The notes: generated by a model from the letters alone, not told the origin. DNA of 64,000 bases from Chloroflexota bacterium (GCA_029561345.1 JAKQJC010000034.1:124001-188000); one strand, 5' to 3'. Counted from the stretch's first letter, positions 39,264-48,158 are shown. Numbers and translations: made by a program.

Positions 39264-40244
39264 CTAATCCGGTTCGTCCTCTTCGGGGCTTTTGGGAACA
39301 TAGATTTCGGGAACGAAATTCTGATCGCTCATCGGCGGGCGCACATAGCCCTGATCGGGCTGGCGGGGCGGGAGAACAAGGGGTTCGGGCGTGAGGTCTT
39401 CATAGGGGATGAGGCTGAGCAGGTGGCGGATGCAGTTGAGGCGGGCGCAGAGCTTGTTATCGGCGTTGACCACATACCAGGGCGCCTGTTTGATATCGGT
39501 GTGGGCAAAATTTTCATCCTTGGCGCGGGAATATTCCACCCAGCGCGCCCGCGACTGCAAATCCATGGGGCTCAGCTTCCAGCGCTTGGTGGGGTCTGAA
39601 ATGCGCGCCTGGAAGCGCAGTTCCTGCTCCTTGTCGCTGACCGAGAACCAGTATTTGATCAGGATGATGCCGGAGCGCACCAGCATGCGTTCAAATTCAG
39701 GCACAGAGCGCAGAAACTCGCGGTATTCTTCCTCAGTGCAAAACCCCATCACCCGTTCCACTCCGGCGCGGTTGTACCAGCTGCGGTCAAAAAGCACCAT
39801 TTCGCCAGCGGCCGGCAGGTGGGCCACATAGCGCTGGAAATACCACTGGCTTTTCTCGCGCTCGGTGGGGGCAGGCAGGGCCACCACCCGGCAGATGCGC
39901 GGGTTAAGGCTTTCGGTGATGCGTTTGATGGCGCCGCCCTTGCCGGCGGCATCGCGTCCTTCAAAAATGACCACCACTTTCAGCCCTTTGAAGCGCACCC
40001 ATTCCTGCAGCTTGACCAGTTCCACCTGGAGGCGGCGCAATTCTTTCATGTAGTTCCGCTTGGTGACGTGAAAGATATCGGCAGGGGCAGCCGGGTTGAC
40101 ATGCAGTGCGGCCGGGTTGACCGGCACCTGGTCGGGACCGGTAAGGATGGGGGTGATTTCAACGGGTTTTTCAGGGACGGCAGCCGCCGCCTGTTTTTTT
40201 CCACCCCGCTTTTCTTTTTTGTGTTCTTTTTCTTTTTTAGCCAT
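39264..40244 (-). CDS. ppk2: Polyphosphate kinase 2 family protein
   Basis: 326 residues from ATG 40244 (MAKKEKEHKKEKRGGKKQ), preceded by AGGAGA. A lysine-rich N-terminal tail leads into the PPK2 core: Walker A FEGRDAAGKGG, Walker B LFDRSWYNRAGVERVMGF, and a lid with arginines. It transfers phosphate between polyphosphate and nucleotides; class I versus II/III cannot be decided safely by eye. Basic N-terminus may help bind polyphosphate. Confidence 0.93.
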   Translation of the reverse strand: MAKKEKEHKKEKRGGKKQAAAAVPEKPVEITPILTGPDQVPVNPAALHVNPAAPADIFHVTKRNYMKELRRLQVELVKLQEWVRFKGLKVVVIFEGRDAAGKGGAIKRITESLNPRICRVVALPAPTEREKSQWYFQRYVAHLPAAGEMVLFDRSWYNRAGVERVMGFCTEEEYREFLRSVPEFERMLVRSGIILIKYWFSVSDKEQELRFQARISDPTKRWKLSPMDLQSRARWVEYSRAKDENFAHTDIKQAPWYVVNADNKLCARLNCIRHLLSLIPYEDLTPEPLVLPPRQPDQGYVRPPMSDQNFVPEIYVPKSPEEDEPD

Positions 40245-40393
40245 CTTCTCTCCTATCGTAACTGGACCATCGAACGGAATGAAGACAGAGATCATGAATC
40301 ATTCGCCTGTAAAATGATTATAGACCTTTTTGGCCATTCTCAAAGCAAGAAAACGGGAAAATGCCTATAATGATGACAGGAGGACCGGAATAA

Positions 40394-40876
40394 ATGGATG
40401 CCCAGTTGAAATCAATGCTTTTGAGTATTTATGCCGACCGGATTGAAAATTCAGAGGAACAAGGTCGCTTTGAGCGGGCTGTTGAAAGCATGTGGCGGGC
40501 CTGCCTGGAGCGCGGGTCCTTTGGTTACAGCGCTCATTATGAAGCCACCGTGTGGACCCTGCCCGATTTGTTCCGGCTGCTGCATTCGCGGGTGGAAACC
40601 GCGGCGCAATTTGAACGGATGTGCCGGGCCATGCCGGAACTGGTCCGCTGGCTGCCTTATAACAGCGAAGAGGGGCCATGGGGATACACCCATACCATCG
40701 ACCTGGGCTCATTCAATCAACGCCTCGCGGATATCCCGGATTTTGACGGGTTTATCGGGGGCTTTGAACAGAATCCGGTGAGTGTATGCAGTGATTGTGG
40801 CAAAGACATGCAGGTGGAGAAGAGGGAAAATGGAAATATCCTGACCTGCACCTGCGGGGCGATGATGGTTTGTTAG
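40394..40876 (+). CDS. Hypothetical protein with C-terminal zinc ribbon
   Basis: 160 residues, no recognised family. The N-terminal ~120 residues look helical and acidic with several Trp. The C-terminus contains VCSDCGKDM and LTCTCGAMMVC, a CxxC...CxC(x5)C set typical of a small zinc ribbon. AGGAGG at 40378-40383 supports the start, and a TATAAT lies at 40366-40371. It is cytosolic. It ends before a strong terminator. Confidence 0.75.
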   Translation: MDAQLKSMLLSIYADRIENSEEQGRFERAVESMWRACLERGSFGYSAHYEATVWTLPDLFRLLHSRVETAAQFERMCRAMPELVRWLPYNSEEGPWGYTHTIDLGSFNQRLADIPDFDGFIGGFEQNPVSVCSDCGKDMQVEKRENGNILTCTCGAMMVC

Positions 40877-40888
40877 ACGGTGGAAAAG

Positions 40889-40928
40889 AAAAAACGTTTT
40901 GCCGTTGTATGCAGGCAAAACGTTTTTT
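40889..40928. terminator. Bidirectional terminator
   Basis: 15-bp stem AAAAAACGTTTTGCC/GGCAAAACGTTTTTT (40889-40903 with 40914-40928) between convergent genes. Confidence 0.9.
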
Positions 40929-40946
40929 GAGGTGTAAAAAAGGGCG

Positions 40947-41852
40947 TCAGACGCTGCGGACCAGGGGGAGGATGTGCTGTTTCACATCGTCGTCACAGGT
41001 TGGGGAAGGCACCTGATCGAAAAGATACCAGTCTTCCACATGCTCCACGCTGGCGCCGGGCTGCAGTTCCACGGTGGGGCCAAGGGTTTCAACCTCAAAA
41101 ATGGCCTCGTTGGTGAAGAATTCCACCGATGAGTTGGCGTCGGGGTATACGGCCTGGGGCTGGAAGGCGGTTTTGACGAGGAAGAAGTGACCCTGGCGCA
41201 CATATCCGGTCCAGCCGGCCGGGACGGAGGCGCCAATTTTTTGCGGTTCAACCGTGTGGTCGCTCTGACTCAGCAACAGATAACGCGCGCCAATTTTAAA
41301 GCGCGGATCGCTGAGATCGGTGTAGGCCCACATGGCCAGGGCTGTTTTGGGGAGCAGATTGGGAACACCGTGGCGGCCGTATTCCGGCAGCGGCAGGATG
41401 CCCGTGCCGCCGGCTGCCATGACTGAAAGCGCCCAGGGGGCCAGGGTGATCGGCCAGAGGCTGGCATTTTTCAGGCGGTGGGTGACGCAAACATGGGCCG
41501 CATGAGGCTCCACCCAGATATCGATTTCTTTTTGCAGCAGGGTGGTGCTTTCCACCGGCGCGGTGGCGCGGAAAAAACCATCCACTTCGCGGCAGTCCAC
41601 TGGATCATTATCGGGGTGGTAGGTGCGGGGGAGGGCTTCAGGGGCAGCCCAGAAACGATGCCCACCGTAGCTGTGCCATTGGTTGCCGCCGGTCAGACCG
41701 AGCTGTTCGGGAAAGGTGACAAATTCGTTTTCCTTGCCGGTGTAACCAAAATGGATGATGCGCGGGCCGACATCCCCGGTGACAATCAGGTCGATAAGGC
41801 CGTTGGAAAGGCGGTAACAATTGGGCCAGTTGCCGTAGGTGATTTTTTCCAT
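40947..41852 (-). CDS. Galactose-mutarotase-fold protein (DUF4380-like)
   Basis: 301 residues from ATG 41852 (MEKITYGNWPNCYRL); a longer frame to 42014 crosses decayed DNA. Motifs NCYRLSNGLIDLIVTGDVGPRIIHFGY near 12-38 and YGGHRFWAAPEALPRTYHPDN near 70-90 resemble DUF4380/aldose-1-epimerase-like beta-sandwich proteins. The repeated His/Glu pockets suggest carbohydrate binding, with no proven reaction. No signal peptide is seen, so likely cytosolic. Confidence 0.75.
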   Translation of the reverse strand: MEKITYGNWPNCYRLSNGLIDLIVTGDVGPRIIHFGYTGKENEFVTFPEQLGLTGGNQWHSYGGHRFWAAPEALPRTYHPDNDPVDCREVDGFFRATAPVESTTLLQKEIDIWVEPHAAHVCVTHRLKNASLWPITLAPWALSVMAAGGTGILPLPEYGRHGVPNLLPKTALAMWAYTDLSDPRFKIGARYLLLSQSDHTVEPQKIGASVPAGWTGYVRQGHFFLVKTAFQPQAVYPDANSSVEFFTNEAIFEVETLGPTVELQPGASVEHVEDWYLFDQVPSPTCDDDVKQHILPLVRSV

Positions 41853-41935
41853 GACTAATCCTATAAAGATAATGATGCCAGAATGGATGGCAGGGTAAAA
41901 AAATCTGCCATCCATCACATTATACTCTACATACG

Positions 41936-42275
41936 CTACTCTTCGACAGAGAAATAACCGCGCTGCACCAGCGTGTAATTCACATAGAGTTCCACGCTGT
42001 AACTGCCATGTCATTGGCGATTTTCATCTGTTCTGTCAGGGCAGCTTCCTATTCCGCGCTAACATTGGGCAAGCCGTTTGTTGCGCCAGTAATTGACATC
42101 ATTTTCACACGACTCGTAGGCGTTAACCGCATTCAGGGCCCGCGTTTCTTCGGCATCGCCTGAGCCGTCTTCAACGACGGAGGCGCGCCAGACAACAACG
42201 GCGCCAATCACCACTACCACGGCAATGAGAATGGCAACGGCGATTTCAAAAGGGCTGGTTTTCTTCTTGTTCCAT
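41936..42275 (-). pseudogene. Decayed small membrane-protein gene
   Basis: Three minus-strand frames together give one protein-like reading. From an ATG at 42275 the frame stops quickly, but the +1 frame reads KKKTSPFEIAVAILIAVVVV, then a helix end and GDAEETRALNAVNAY, ending at TAG. A second frame then gives EAALTEQMKIANDMA, interrupted by stops, and a third gives YSVELYVNYTLVQRGYFSVEE and TAG at 41936. The parts fit an N-terminal membrane helix followed by a helical domain. At least two frameshifts and a stop indicate a pseudogene. Function unknown. Confidence 0.7.
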
Positions 42276-42385
42276 GGGGTTTCTCATTTTTTCAAAAAGG
42301 TTTCTGGCGGGAACTGTAAGAAACTCGGCGCCGTGCCAGATTGATATTGGTCTGTTGGTCAGGCGAGCGGGCGGAGAGCCGGAAA

Positions 42386-43138
42386 TCAAATTATCAAGAG
42401 GTCTGCCAGTTTTTTGGCGTCAAAATCCACCAGGATCGTCCCATCAATATCAAAAGTGGGTGTGGTCTCATTGCCGTTGGCCCATTCGCGCACCTGGCGG
42501 GCAGCTTTTGGGTTGATTGAGATATCCACTTCGGTGTAGGAAATGCGGTGTTCCTTCAACCAGGCGCGGGCATTCCGGCAGTCGGAGCACCAGGGCGTGC
42601 AATACATCACCACGCCGCCGTGCGGCAGTTCAAATTCAGCATCTGCTTTTTCAATGGCAGCATAGACTTTGGCGGCCGAGGGGTCCACCTGTTTCAGGAC
42701 GGCAAACAGCACTTCGTTATCGGGCTGGTCAGAAATTTCGTGGATATCGATATATTGGATGACGCCCTTTTTATCGAGCACGAAGATGGCGCGTTCCGTA
42801 AAGCCATCCGGCCGCAGCACGCCGTATTTTTTTGCCACCCTGCCGTGAGGCCAAAAATCGCTCAGCAGCGGGTAGGTGATGCCGCCCAGGCTGGCTGCCC
42901 AGGCTTTGAGACAGGGAATGTGATCCACAGAGATACCCAGAACCTGGGTATTTAATCCCGCGAACCGGGCCAGATTGGCCTGATAGGACGGGATCTGGCT
43001 GGTTCATATGGGGGTGAAGGCCAGGGGGAAGAATGCCAGCACCACGTTTTTTCCTCGCAAATCTTTCAAGGTGACAGATTTGTCGAGGTGGCCGGGCAGG
43101 GTAAAATTTGGGGCTTTTTGTCCTACCTGTAAAAGCAT
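42386..43138 (-). CDS. Probable selenocysteine-containing peroxiredoxin-glutaredoxin fusion (in-frame TGA = Sec45)
   Basis: 250 residues if the TGA at 43004-43006 is read as selenocysteine. ATG 43138 has AAGGAGG upstream. Residues 1-~160 are an AhpC/TSA peroxiredoxin: [12 protein letters not shown], then [20 protein letters not shown], where U sits exactly at the peroxidatic Cys of the usual FTPVCT motif. The frame continues unbroken through [16 protein letters not shown]. Residues ~175-250 are a glutaredoxin domain with CTPWCSDC. Downstream of the TGA a 7-bp stem GCCAGAT/ATCTGGC (42969-42999) could form a bacterial SECIS. It would reduce peroxides with electrons passed through the fused Grx. 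A nonsense mutation at this codon is the alternative. selABCD genes are not in the window. Confidence 0.82.
42969..42999 (-). promoter_or_regulatory. Candidate SECIS stem-loop after the in-frame TGA
   Basis: Minus strand: GCCAGAT (42993-42999) pairs with ATCTGGC (42969-42975), beginning four bases after the TGA, with a 17-nt top containing a CCT/AGG mini-stem. A competing fold pairs ATCCCG with CGGGAT and GGCC with GGCC. Distance suits SelB-dependent decoding, but the expected G at the start of the apical loop is not obvious. Confidence 0.4.
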
Positions 43139-43289
43139 GAAACCTCCTTATCAATAAGAGTGGGCGGCCATTTGCAAAAAACATTCAGCAGCCGCTGTCA
43201 AACACAGATGAAGTAATTATAGACTGAAGCGGCCTGCAGATTCAACCTTCAGAGGCGGCTTTTTTGAAAATATGGGTTAAAATCAAGCC

Positions 43290-44360
43290 ATGTTTTCCAA
43301 GTGGCGTTTCCTGATCATTTTTACAGTGCTGACTGTGCTGGCGGCTGGCTGCGGCGTGACAACCCCTGCGGCCACCCCTGAGACGGCTGTCCCGCAGCCC
43401 ACTGAGGCACAGGTGCGGGTCACCATAACGGCTGCCCCAACGCGGGAGATTCAGGCCACCCCGCCTGAAATGAAGGTGGAACCCACGGCGGTTCCAACGG
43501 CCGCACCCAAACCCACCCTGGACCTTGAATTGAAAACCTGGCCGGCCGAAGTGCAGGTGGAATGGGCGGATGTTTGGGATGACCCGGCCAAAGAAAAGAG
43601 CTATTGGAACCGGCAGACGCAGCTGCTTTTGGGGGAGCGGGTGCGCGTGGTGGCTGAAGCCGGCGATTGGGCGCAAATTGTGGCGGTGCAGCAGCCTTCC
43701 TCCAAAGACCAGCAGGGTTATCCGGGCTGGGTGCGGCGCGAGGCGCTTTCGGCCGGGTGGAGCGATGGACCGCAGTGGGCGGTGGTGATGATGCAGACGG
43801 TTCCCCTGTATGCAGAGGCGGATGAAGCTGCGAAAATCATCCTGCGCCTGCACCTGGATGTGCGCCTGCCAGTGATGAGCGCGGATGAGCAATGGGTGCA
43901 GCTGCGCCTGCCGGGCGGGCGCTCGGGCTGGGCGGCGCGGGCAGGCTTGCGCCTGGCAGCCGACCCGGATGCTGCGGCGCCACTGGACGGCATCTGGGAT
44001 ACGGCGCTGACCCTGCAGGGGCGGCCCTACCTGTGGGGCGGTGCAAGCGGCTATTCGCTTGATTGTTCCGGTTTTACCTACCGTCTGTTTCACGCTTACG
44101 GCATTGCGCTGGCCCGCGATGCCAATGACCAGGCGCTGCAAGGCCAGGCTGTGCCGGCGGGCGCCTGGCGCATGGGGGATCTGTTCTTTTACAGCGATGT
44201 GGTAAACGGGCCGGTGACCCATGTGGTGATGTATTGGGGCGATGGCCAGGTGATGGATGCGGAACCGGAACTGGGCCTGACCCTGCACCCCATGGCGGAT
44301 TTGAGCCAGCATTATGTCTGGCACAGTGCCCGGCGCATGCTGCCAGAAGGGACAAAATGA
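43290..44360 (+). CDS. NlpC/P60-family lipoprotein with SH3-like repeats
   Basis: 356 residues. Lipobox LAAGC lipidates Cys21; a Thr/Pro linker follows to ~75. Two SH3b-like domains (~80-155 and ~160-228) precede an NlpC/P60 cysteine peptidase with YLWGGASGYSLDCSGF (catalytic Cys259) and VTHVVMY (His311). Such enzymes cut peptide stems of peptidoglycan. First of several envelope genes on the plus strand; the next gene starts 54 bp later. Confidence 0.92.
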   Translation: MFSKWRFLIIFTVLTVLAAGCGVTTPAATPETAVPQPTEAQVRVTITAAPTREIQATPPEMKVEPTAVPTAAPKPTLDLELKTWPAEVQVEWADVWDDPAKEKSYWNRQTQLLLGERVRVVAEAGDWAQIVAVQQPSSKDQQGYPGWVRREALSAGWSDGPQWAVVMMQTVPLYAEADEAAKIILRLHLDVRLPVMSADEQWVQLRLPGGRSGWAARAGLRLAADPDAAAPLDGIWDTALTLQGRPYLWGGASGYSLDCSGFTYRLFHAYGIALARDANDQALQGQAVPAGAWRMGDLFFYSDVVNGPVTHVVMYWGDGQVMDAEPELGLTLHPMADLSQHYVWHSARRMLPEGTK

Positions 44361-44414
44361 GATCTGGCTGAGAAACAGGCCGAAATCTCTTGCCTGTTTG
44401 GCCTGCTGTGGATT

Positions 44415-45569
44415 ATGATAAAACCCATGAAGCGTTTTGGATTGGTATTGTTATTGGGTCTGACGGGGCTGCTGGTTAGTCTTTTGGCGGCCTGCGGCCG
44501 GCCCGCGCCAGCGCCGACGGCCACCCCGACGGCCAGTTTCACGCCTGCGCCATCGCTGACCCTGACGGCCTCACCGGCATCGCCGGCAGCGCTGACGCCC
44601 ACGGTGACAGCCACCCCCACCATCACGCCGACTCCCACCCCGACGATCACCCCCACGCCAGAACCTCTTGGCAGCACAGCCAATCCTTTGGTCATGGGGA
44701 TTGTTTTGCCGGAGATGGACGCCCTGCGCGAATCCAATTATATCGAAATTGCCGCGCGCCTGGGCGACCAGACCGGAGCGGCGGTGCAGGTTTTGACCCT
44801 GGCCTCTTATGAGGAACTGCTGGAAAAGCTGGAAATGGGCAGCGTGCATATGGCCTGGATGCCGCCTGCCACCTATGTTTATGCTCACCAACGCGGCCTG
44901 GCCACGGTGGCTCTGGTGACGAATCATTACGGGGTGTATGCTTATGGGACGCAATTTATGGCGCGGGTGGATTCGGGCATGTCCACTTACTATGACCCCA
45001 AGGCTGACAAGGTGACGGCCCCAGGCGATGCGGCCATGCAGCAGCTGGCCGGACTGCGGCCGTGCTTTGTGAGCGAAACCTCGGTTTCGGGGTACCTGGT
45101 GCCGGCCGGACTGATGCGCAAGGCTTCGGCGCCGACCCGCGAGCCGGTGTTTGCCCAGTCATCGGGCGGGGTGGTGCGCGCGGTGTATGCCAAAGACATT
45201 TGCGATTTTGGCGCCACCTATGCCATTTCCGGCGATCCGCGCACCGCTTCGTCTATTTTGGAACAGTTTCCAGATGTGCTTTCAAAAGTGATGATCTTGT
45301 GGCGCACAGAAGCTATCATTCCTAACCTGAACGTGTCCTACACACCCAGCCTGTTTGACAATGCCAACCCGGCAGCGGTGGGGCTGCGGTCACGCCTGAC
45401 GGCGGCTCTGATTGCCATTGCCGGAACGAACGAAGGCAAGGCGCTGTTGAGCACAGCCAATGATTATAATATTGAAGGGTTCCAGGAAGCTGAGGACGCG
45501 CTTTATGATCCTCTGCGGGATCTCTGGCTTGAATCGGGGCTGAGTTTGGAGCCTTTCATCGGACAATGA
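44415..45569 (+). CDS. PhnD/transferrin-like periplasmic binding lipoprotein
   Basis: 384 residues. Lipobox LLAAC (Cys near 28), then an unusually long TPT-rich linker (~30-90). The body has the two-lobed type 2 periplasmic-binding-protein pattern of PhnD-family proteins: NPLVMGIVLPEMDALRES, VLTLASYEELLEKLEMGSVH, AWMPPATYVYAH. Family members bind phosphate/phosphonate-like oxyanions for ABC import, but no permease or ATPase lies next to it, so substrate and role are open. The downstream SanA-like gene begins 10 bp later. Confidence 0.85.
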   Translation: MIKPMKRFGLVLLLGLTGLLVSLLAACGRPAPAPTATPTASFTPAPSLTLTASPASPAALTPTVTATPTITPTPTPTITPTPEPLGSTANPLVMGIVLPEMDALRESNYIEIAARLGDQTGAAVQVLTLASYEELLEKLEMGSVHMAWMPPATYVYAHQRGLATVALVTNHYGVYAYGTQFMARVDSGMSTYYDPKADKVTAPGDAAMQQLAGLRPCFVSETSVSGYLVPAGLMRKASAPTREPVFAQSSGGVVRAVYAKDICDFGATYAISGDPRTASSILEQFPDVLSKVMILWRTEAIIPNLNVSYTPSLFDNANPAAVGLRSRLTAALIAIAGTNEGKALLSTANDYNIEGFQEAEDALYDPLRDLWLESGLSLEPFIGQ

Positions 45570-45578
45570 AACCCAGAT

Positions 45579-46253
45579 ATGATCAAACGTATTCGCATAT
45601 TTTTCTCGAAATTTGGCAAGATGCTGTTTAACCTGTGCCTGTATCTCTCCATTGCGGCGGCGGTGGTGCTGGGCATCTCCCGCCTGGCTGCCATTTTGAT
45701 GACCGGCGGGCAGATTACCACGTCTGAGGCTGCACCCAAAGCCCGGGTGGCCATTGTCTTTGGAGCCGGATTGACGCGCGACGGAGGGCCGAGCCTGGTG
45801 CTGCGCGACCGGGTGGCGGCTGCAGCGCAGCTCTATTTTGACGGCAAGGTGGAACGCCTGCTGATGAGTGGTGACAACCGTTTTGTTTATTACAATGAGC
45901 CGGAGGCCATGCGCCAGTATGCCATTGGCCTGGGGGTGCCGGAGGAAGCCATTGTGCTCGATTACGCCGGGCGGCGCACGTACGATACCTGCTACCGGGC
46001 GGGCTACATTTTCGGTGTCACGGAGGCCATTCTGGTGACACAGAATTTTCACCTGCCGCGCGCGCTGATCCTGTGCAATGCGATGGGCCTGAAGGCCACC
46101 GGCGTGGCTTCAGATATCAGCGATTACACCCGCAGCACGGAGCTGGTATGGCAGATCCGCGAACTGCCGGCCACCCTGGTGGCCTTTATCGAAGCGTATA
46201 TCACCCACCCGGAACCGGTGCTGGGTGACAAGGAACCCATTTTTTACGATTGA
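45579..46253 (+). CDS. SanA/YdcF-like (DUF218) membrane protein
   Basis: 224 residues. One N-terminal membrane helix (~18-42), then a DUF218 Rossmann-like domain: VAIVFGAGLTRDGGPS, VERLLMSGDNR, and TQNFHLPRALILCNAMGL. In enteric bacteria SanA affects envelope barrier function; DUF218 chemistry is unknown. It sits between the PhnD-like and HD genes with short gaps, so probably one operon. Confidence 0.9.
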   Translation: MIKRIRIFFSKFGKMLFNLCLYLSIAAAVVLGISRLAAILMTGGQITTSEAAPKARVAIVFGAGLTRDGGPSLVLRDRVAAAAQLYFDGKVERLLMSGDNRFVYYNEPEAMRQYAIGLGVPEEAIVLDYAGRRTYDTCYRAGYIFGVTEAILVTQNFHLPRALILCNAMGLKATGVASDISDYTRSTELVWQIRELPATLVAFIEAYITHPEPVLGDKEPIFYD

Positions 46254-46267
46254 TCTGAAGGAGGCTT

Positions 46268-46840
46268 ATGGATCGCAGCCAGGCTTATGCCCTTGTGACA
46301 GAGTATGTAAAAGCGCCCGGTTTGGTCAACCACATGCTTTGCGTGGAAGCCTGCATGCGTTTTTACGCGCAAAAACTGGGAGAAGACGTGGAAAGCTGGG
46401 GGTTGGCAGGATTATTGCACGACTTTGACTGGGAGATTCATCCCTCCCTTGAGGAACATCCCGTGGCTGGCGCGCCGATTTTGCGGGAGCACGGCGTGCC
46501 CGAGGAAGTGGTGCTGGCAATTGTGAGCCACGGGCAGAACACCGGCGTGCCCCGCGACACCCTGATGCGTAAGGCGCTGTTTGCCTGCGATGAAATCACC
46601 GGCCTGGTGACGGCGGTGGCGCTGGTGCGGCCTTCGCGATCTCTCTATGATCTTGAGGCTTCATCCGTGAAGAAGAAGTGGAAGGATAAAGCCTTCGCCG
46701 CCGGGACCAACCGCGAAGAAATGGCTCAGGCCGTGGCCGAATTCGGTGTGGATTTGTGGGAACACACGGATAATGTCATTCTGGCCATGCGCCAGATTGC
46801 TCCCCAACTTGGATTGGAAGGCAGCCTTACCCCGGCATAA
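46268..46840 (+). CDS. HD-domain phosphohydrolase-like protein
   Basis: 190 residues. Metal ligands: His in NHMLCVEACM (near 23), HD in GLLHDFDWE (near 56-57), a further His in LEEHPVAGA, and Asp in DEITG. AAGGAGG upstream supports the start. Related small HD hydrolases act on nucleotides or phosphate monoesters; substrate unknown. It follows the SanA-like gene by 14 bp. Confidence 0.9.
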   Translation: MDRSQAYALVTEYVKAPGLVNHMLCVEACMRFYAQKLGEDVESWGLAGLLHDFDWEIHPSLEEHPVAGAPILREHGVPEEVVLAIVSHGQNTGVPRDTLMRKALFACDEITGLVTAVALVRPSRSLYDLEASSVKKKWKDKAFAAGTNREEMAQAVAEFGVDLWEHTDNVILAMRQIAPQLGLEGSLTPA

Positions 46841-46884
46841 AAACCGGCCGCGGCAGCCTTGTCCAGAGAATGTGAAGGTGCTGC

Positions 46885-47991
46885 ATGGGTTTAACGGGTA
46901 AGGGTTTCTGGATCTGGAAAATTCCAAACTGCGAGTCGAGCAATGTGGAAAGCATTGCCAACCTGGCGCAGGCCGCGCATCTCAGCCATGTGCTGGTGAA
47001 GATTGCTGACGGCAAACGCTATATGAACGTCACCACCACGGGGACGGACTTGGTGCCGCCGCTGGTGACTGCGCTGCGCGCACGCGGCATTCTGGTTTAC
47101 GGCTGGCATTACGTGTACGCCGATGATGTGGATACCCCGGAACTGGAGGCACAAACGGCCATTCAGCGTCTGCAGGGGCTGAACCTGGACGGCTATGTGA
47201 TTGACGCCGAGGTGGAATACCGCAACAAGGCAGCCCAGGCGCGGGTTTTTATGAACCTGCTGCGCGGGGCGCTGCCAACTCTGCCGGTCGGGCTTTCGGC
47301 CTACCGTTTCCCCACCTGGGACACCCAGTTTCCCTGGACGGCTTTTCTTGAAAAGTGCGATTTTTCGATGCCCCAGGTGTATTGGGAGGGGGCGGATAAT
47401 CCGGAATATCAGCTCACGCGCAGTACCAATGAATATCTCAACCTGACGCCCTCCCGGCCGGTTTATCCGGTGGGGCCGACCTATAAAAATGGGGGGTGGG
47501 CGCCTTCGTCTGATGAAATCACCCGTTTTTTGAACACTGCCCGCAACACCCTGCACCTGGCCTCAGCCAGCTTTTTCAGCTGGGATGAATGCCGGCGCGA
47601 TCTGCCCGGGCTTTGGGATACGATCCGCGATTACAGCTGGGATGCGGTGCCGCCGCCAGAGGAGATGCCCAACCGCCTGGCAGCCGCCCTGAACAGCCAC
47701 AATGTAGACCAGGTGGCGGCTCTTTATGGGACAAACCCGGTGCATGTCAGCGCCAGCCGCACGGTGCAGGGACTGGATGCGGTGCGCGCCTATTACACCA
47801 ACCTGCTGGGGACGGTGCTGCCCAATGCCACCTTCACCATCACCGGCATTCGCGGCACGGGCAATTCGCGCCATTTCACCTGGCAGGCGACAAGCGACCG
47901 CGGCCCGGTGACCAACGGCTCGGATACCCTTGGTTTGATGGGCGATCAGATTTCCTATCATTACACCTTCTTTACCCCGCCAGCAGGTTAG
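46885..47991 (+). CDS. GH25-like TIM-barrel protein with C-terminal NTF2/SnoaL-like domain
   Basis: 368 residues. Residues 1-~235 look like a beta/alpha barrel with GFWIWKI, GILVYGWHYVYADD, GYVIDAEVEYRNK (Asp-x-Glu as in GH25/GH18-like active sites), PVGLSAYRFPTW and FSMPQVYWEG. The last ~110 residues (RLAAALNSHNVDQVAALYG onwards) resemble a SnoaL/NTF2 cone. No signal peptide is visible, unusual for a wall hydrolase. The barrel may process or bind a glycan; the combination is uncommon. Confidence 0.72.
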   Translation: MGLTGKGFWIWKIPNCESSNVESIANLAQAAHLSHVLVKIADGKRYMNVTTTGTDLVPPLVTALRARGILVYGWHYVYADDVDTPELEAQTAIQRLQGLNLDGYVIDAEVEYRNKAAQARVFMNLLRGALPTLPVGLSAYRFPTWDTQFPWTAFLEKCDFSMPQVYWEGADNPEYQLTRSTNEYLNLTPSRPVYPVGPTYKNGGWAPSSDEITRFLNTARNTLHLASASFFSWDECRRDLPGLWDTIRDYSWDAVPPPEEMPNRLAAALNSHNVDQVAALYGTNPVHVSASRTVQGLDAVRAYYTNLLGTVLPNATFTITGIRGTGNSRHFTWQATSDRGPVTNGSDTLGLMGDQISYHYTFFTPPAG

Positions 47992-48119
47992 GCCACGGAT
48001 TCAGGCTGCAGTATTTGCTCAACTGGTTGATTAATTCAACAAGGTCACATTAAGGCTCCCCCCGGCTTTGCCCAGGCGAAGGACCTGCCCGCGCTACTGC
48101 GGGGGTGAAAGTTAATTTT

Positions 48120-48158
48120 GGGGTGTTTATGTCCCGCAAAGAGAGACATAAACACCCC
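48120..48158. repeat. 14-bp perfect inverted repeat
   Basis: GGGGTGTTTATGTC (48120-48133) pairs with GACATAAACACCCC (48145-48158), 11-nt loop. No U-tract follows on either strand, so it is not an ordinary terminator. Confidence 0.75.

Noticed and set aside
42771-43184. 137-codon minus-strand frame over the peroxiredoxin 5' half
   Set aside because: Out-of-frame shadow. The peroxiredoxin homology runs in the frame of ATG 43138 through the TGA, so no frameshift is needed.
43242-44324. 360-codon minus-strand frame opposite the NlpC/P60 gene
   Set aside because: No ribosome site or domain; the plus-strand frame has lipobox and catalytic motifs.
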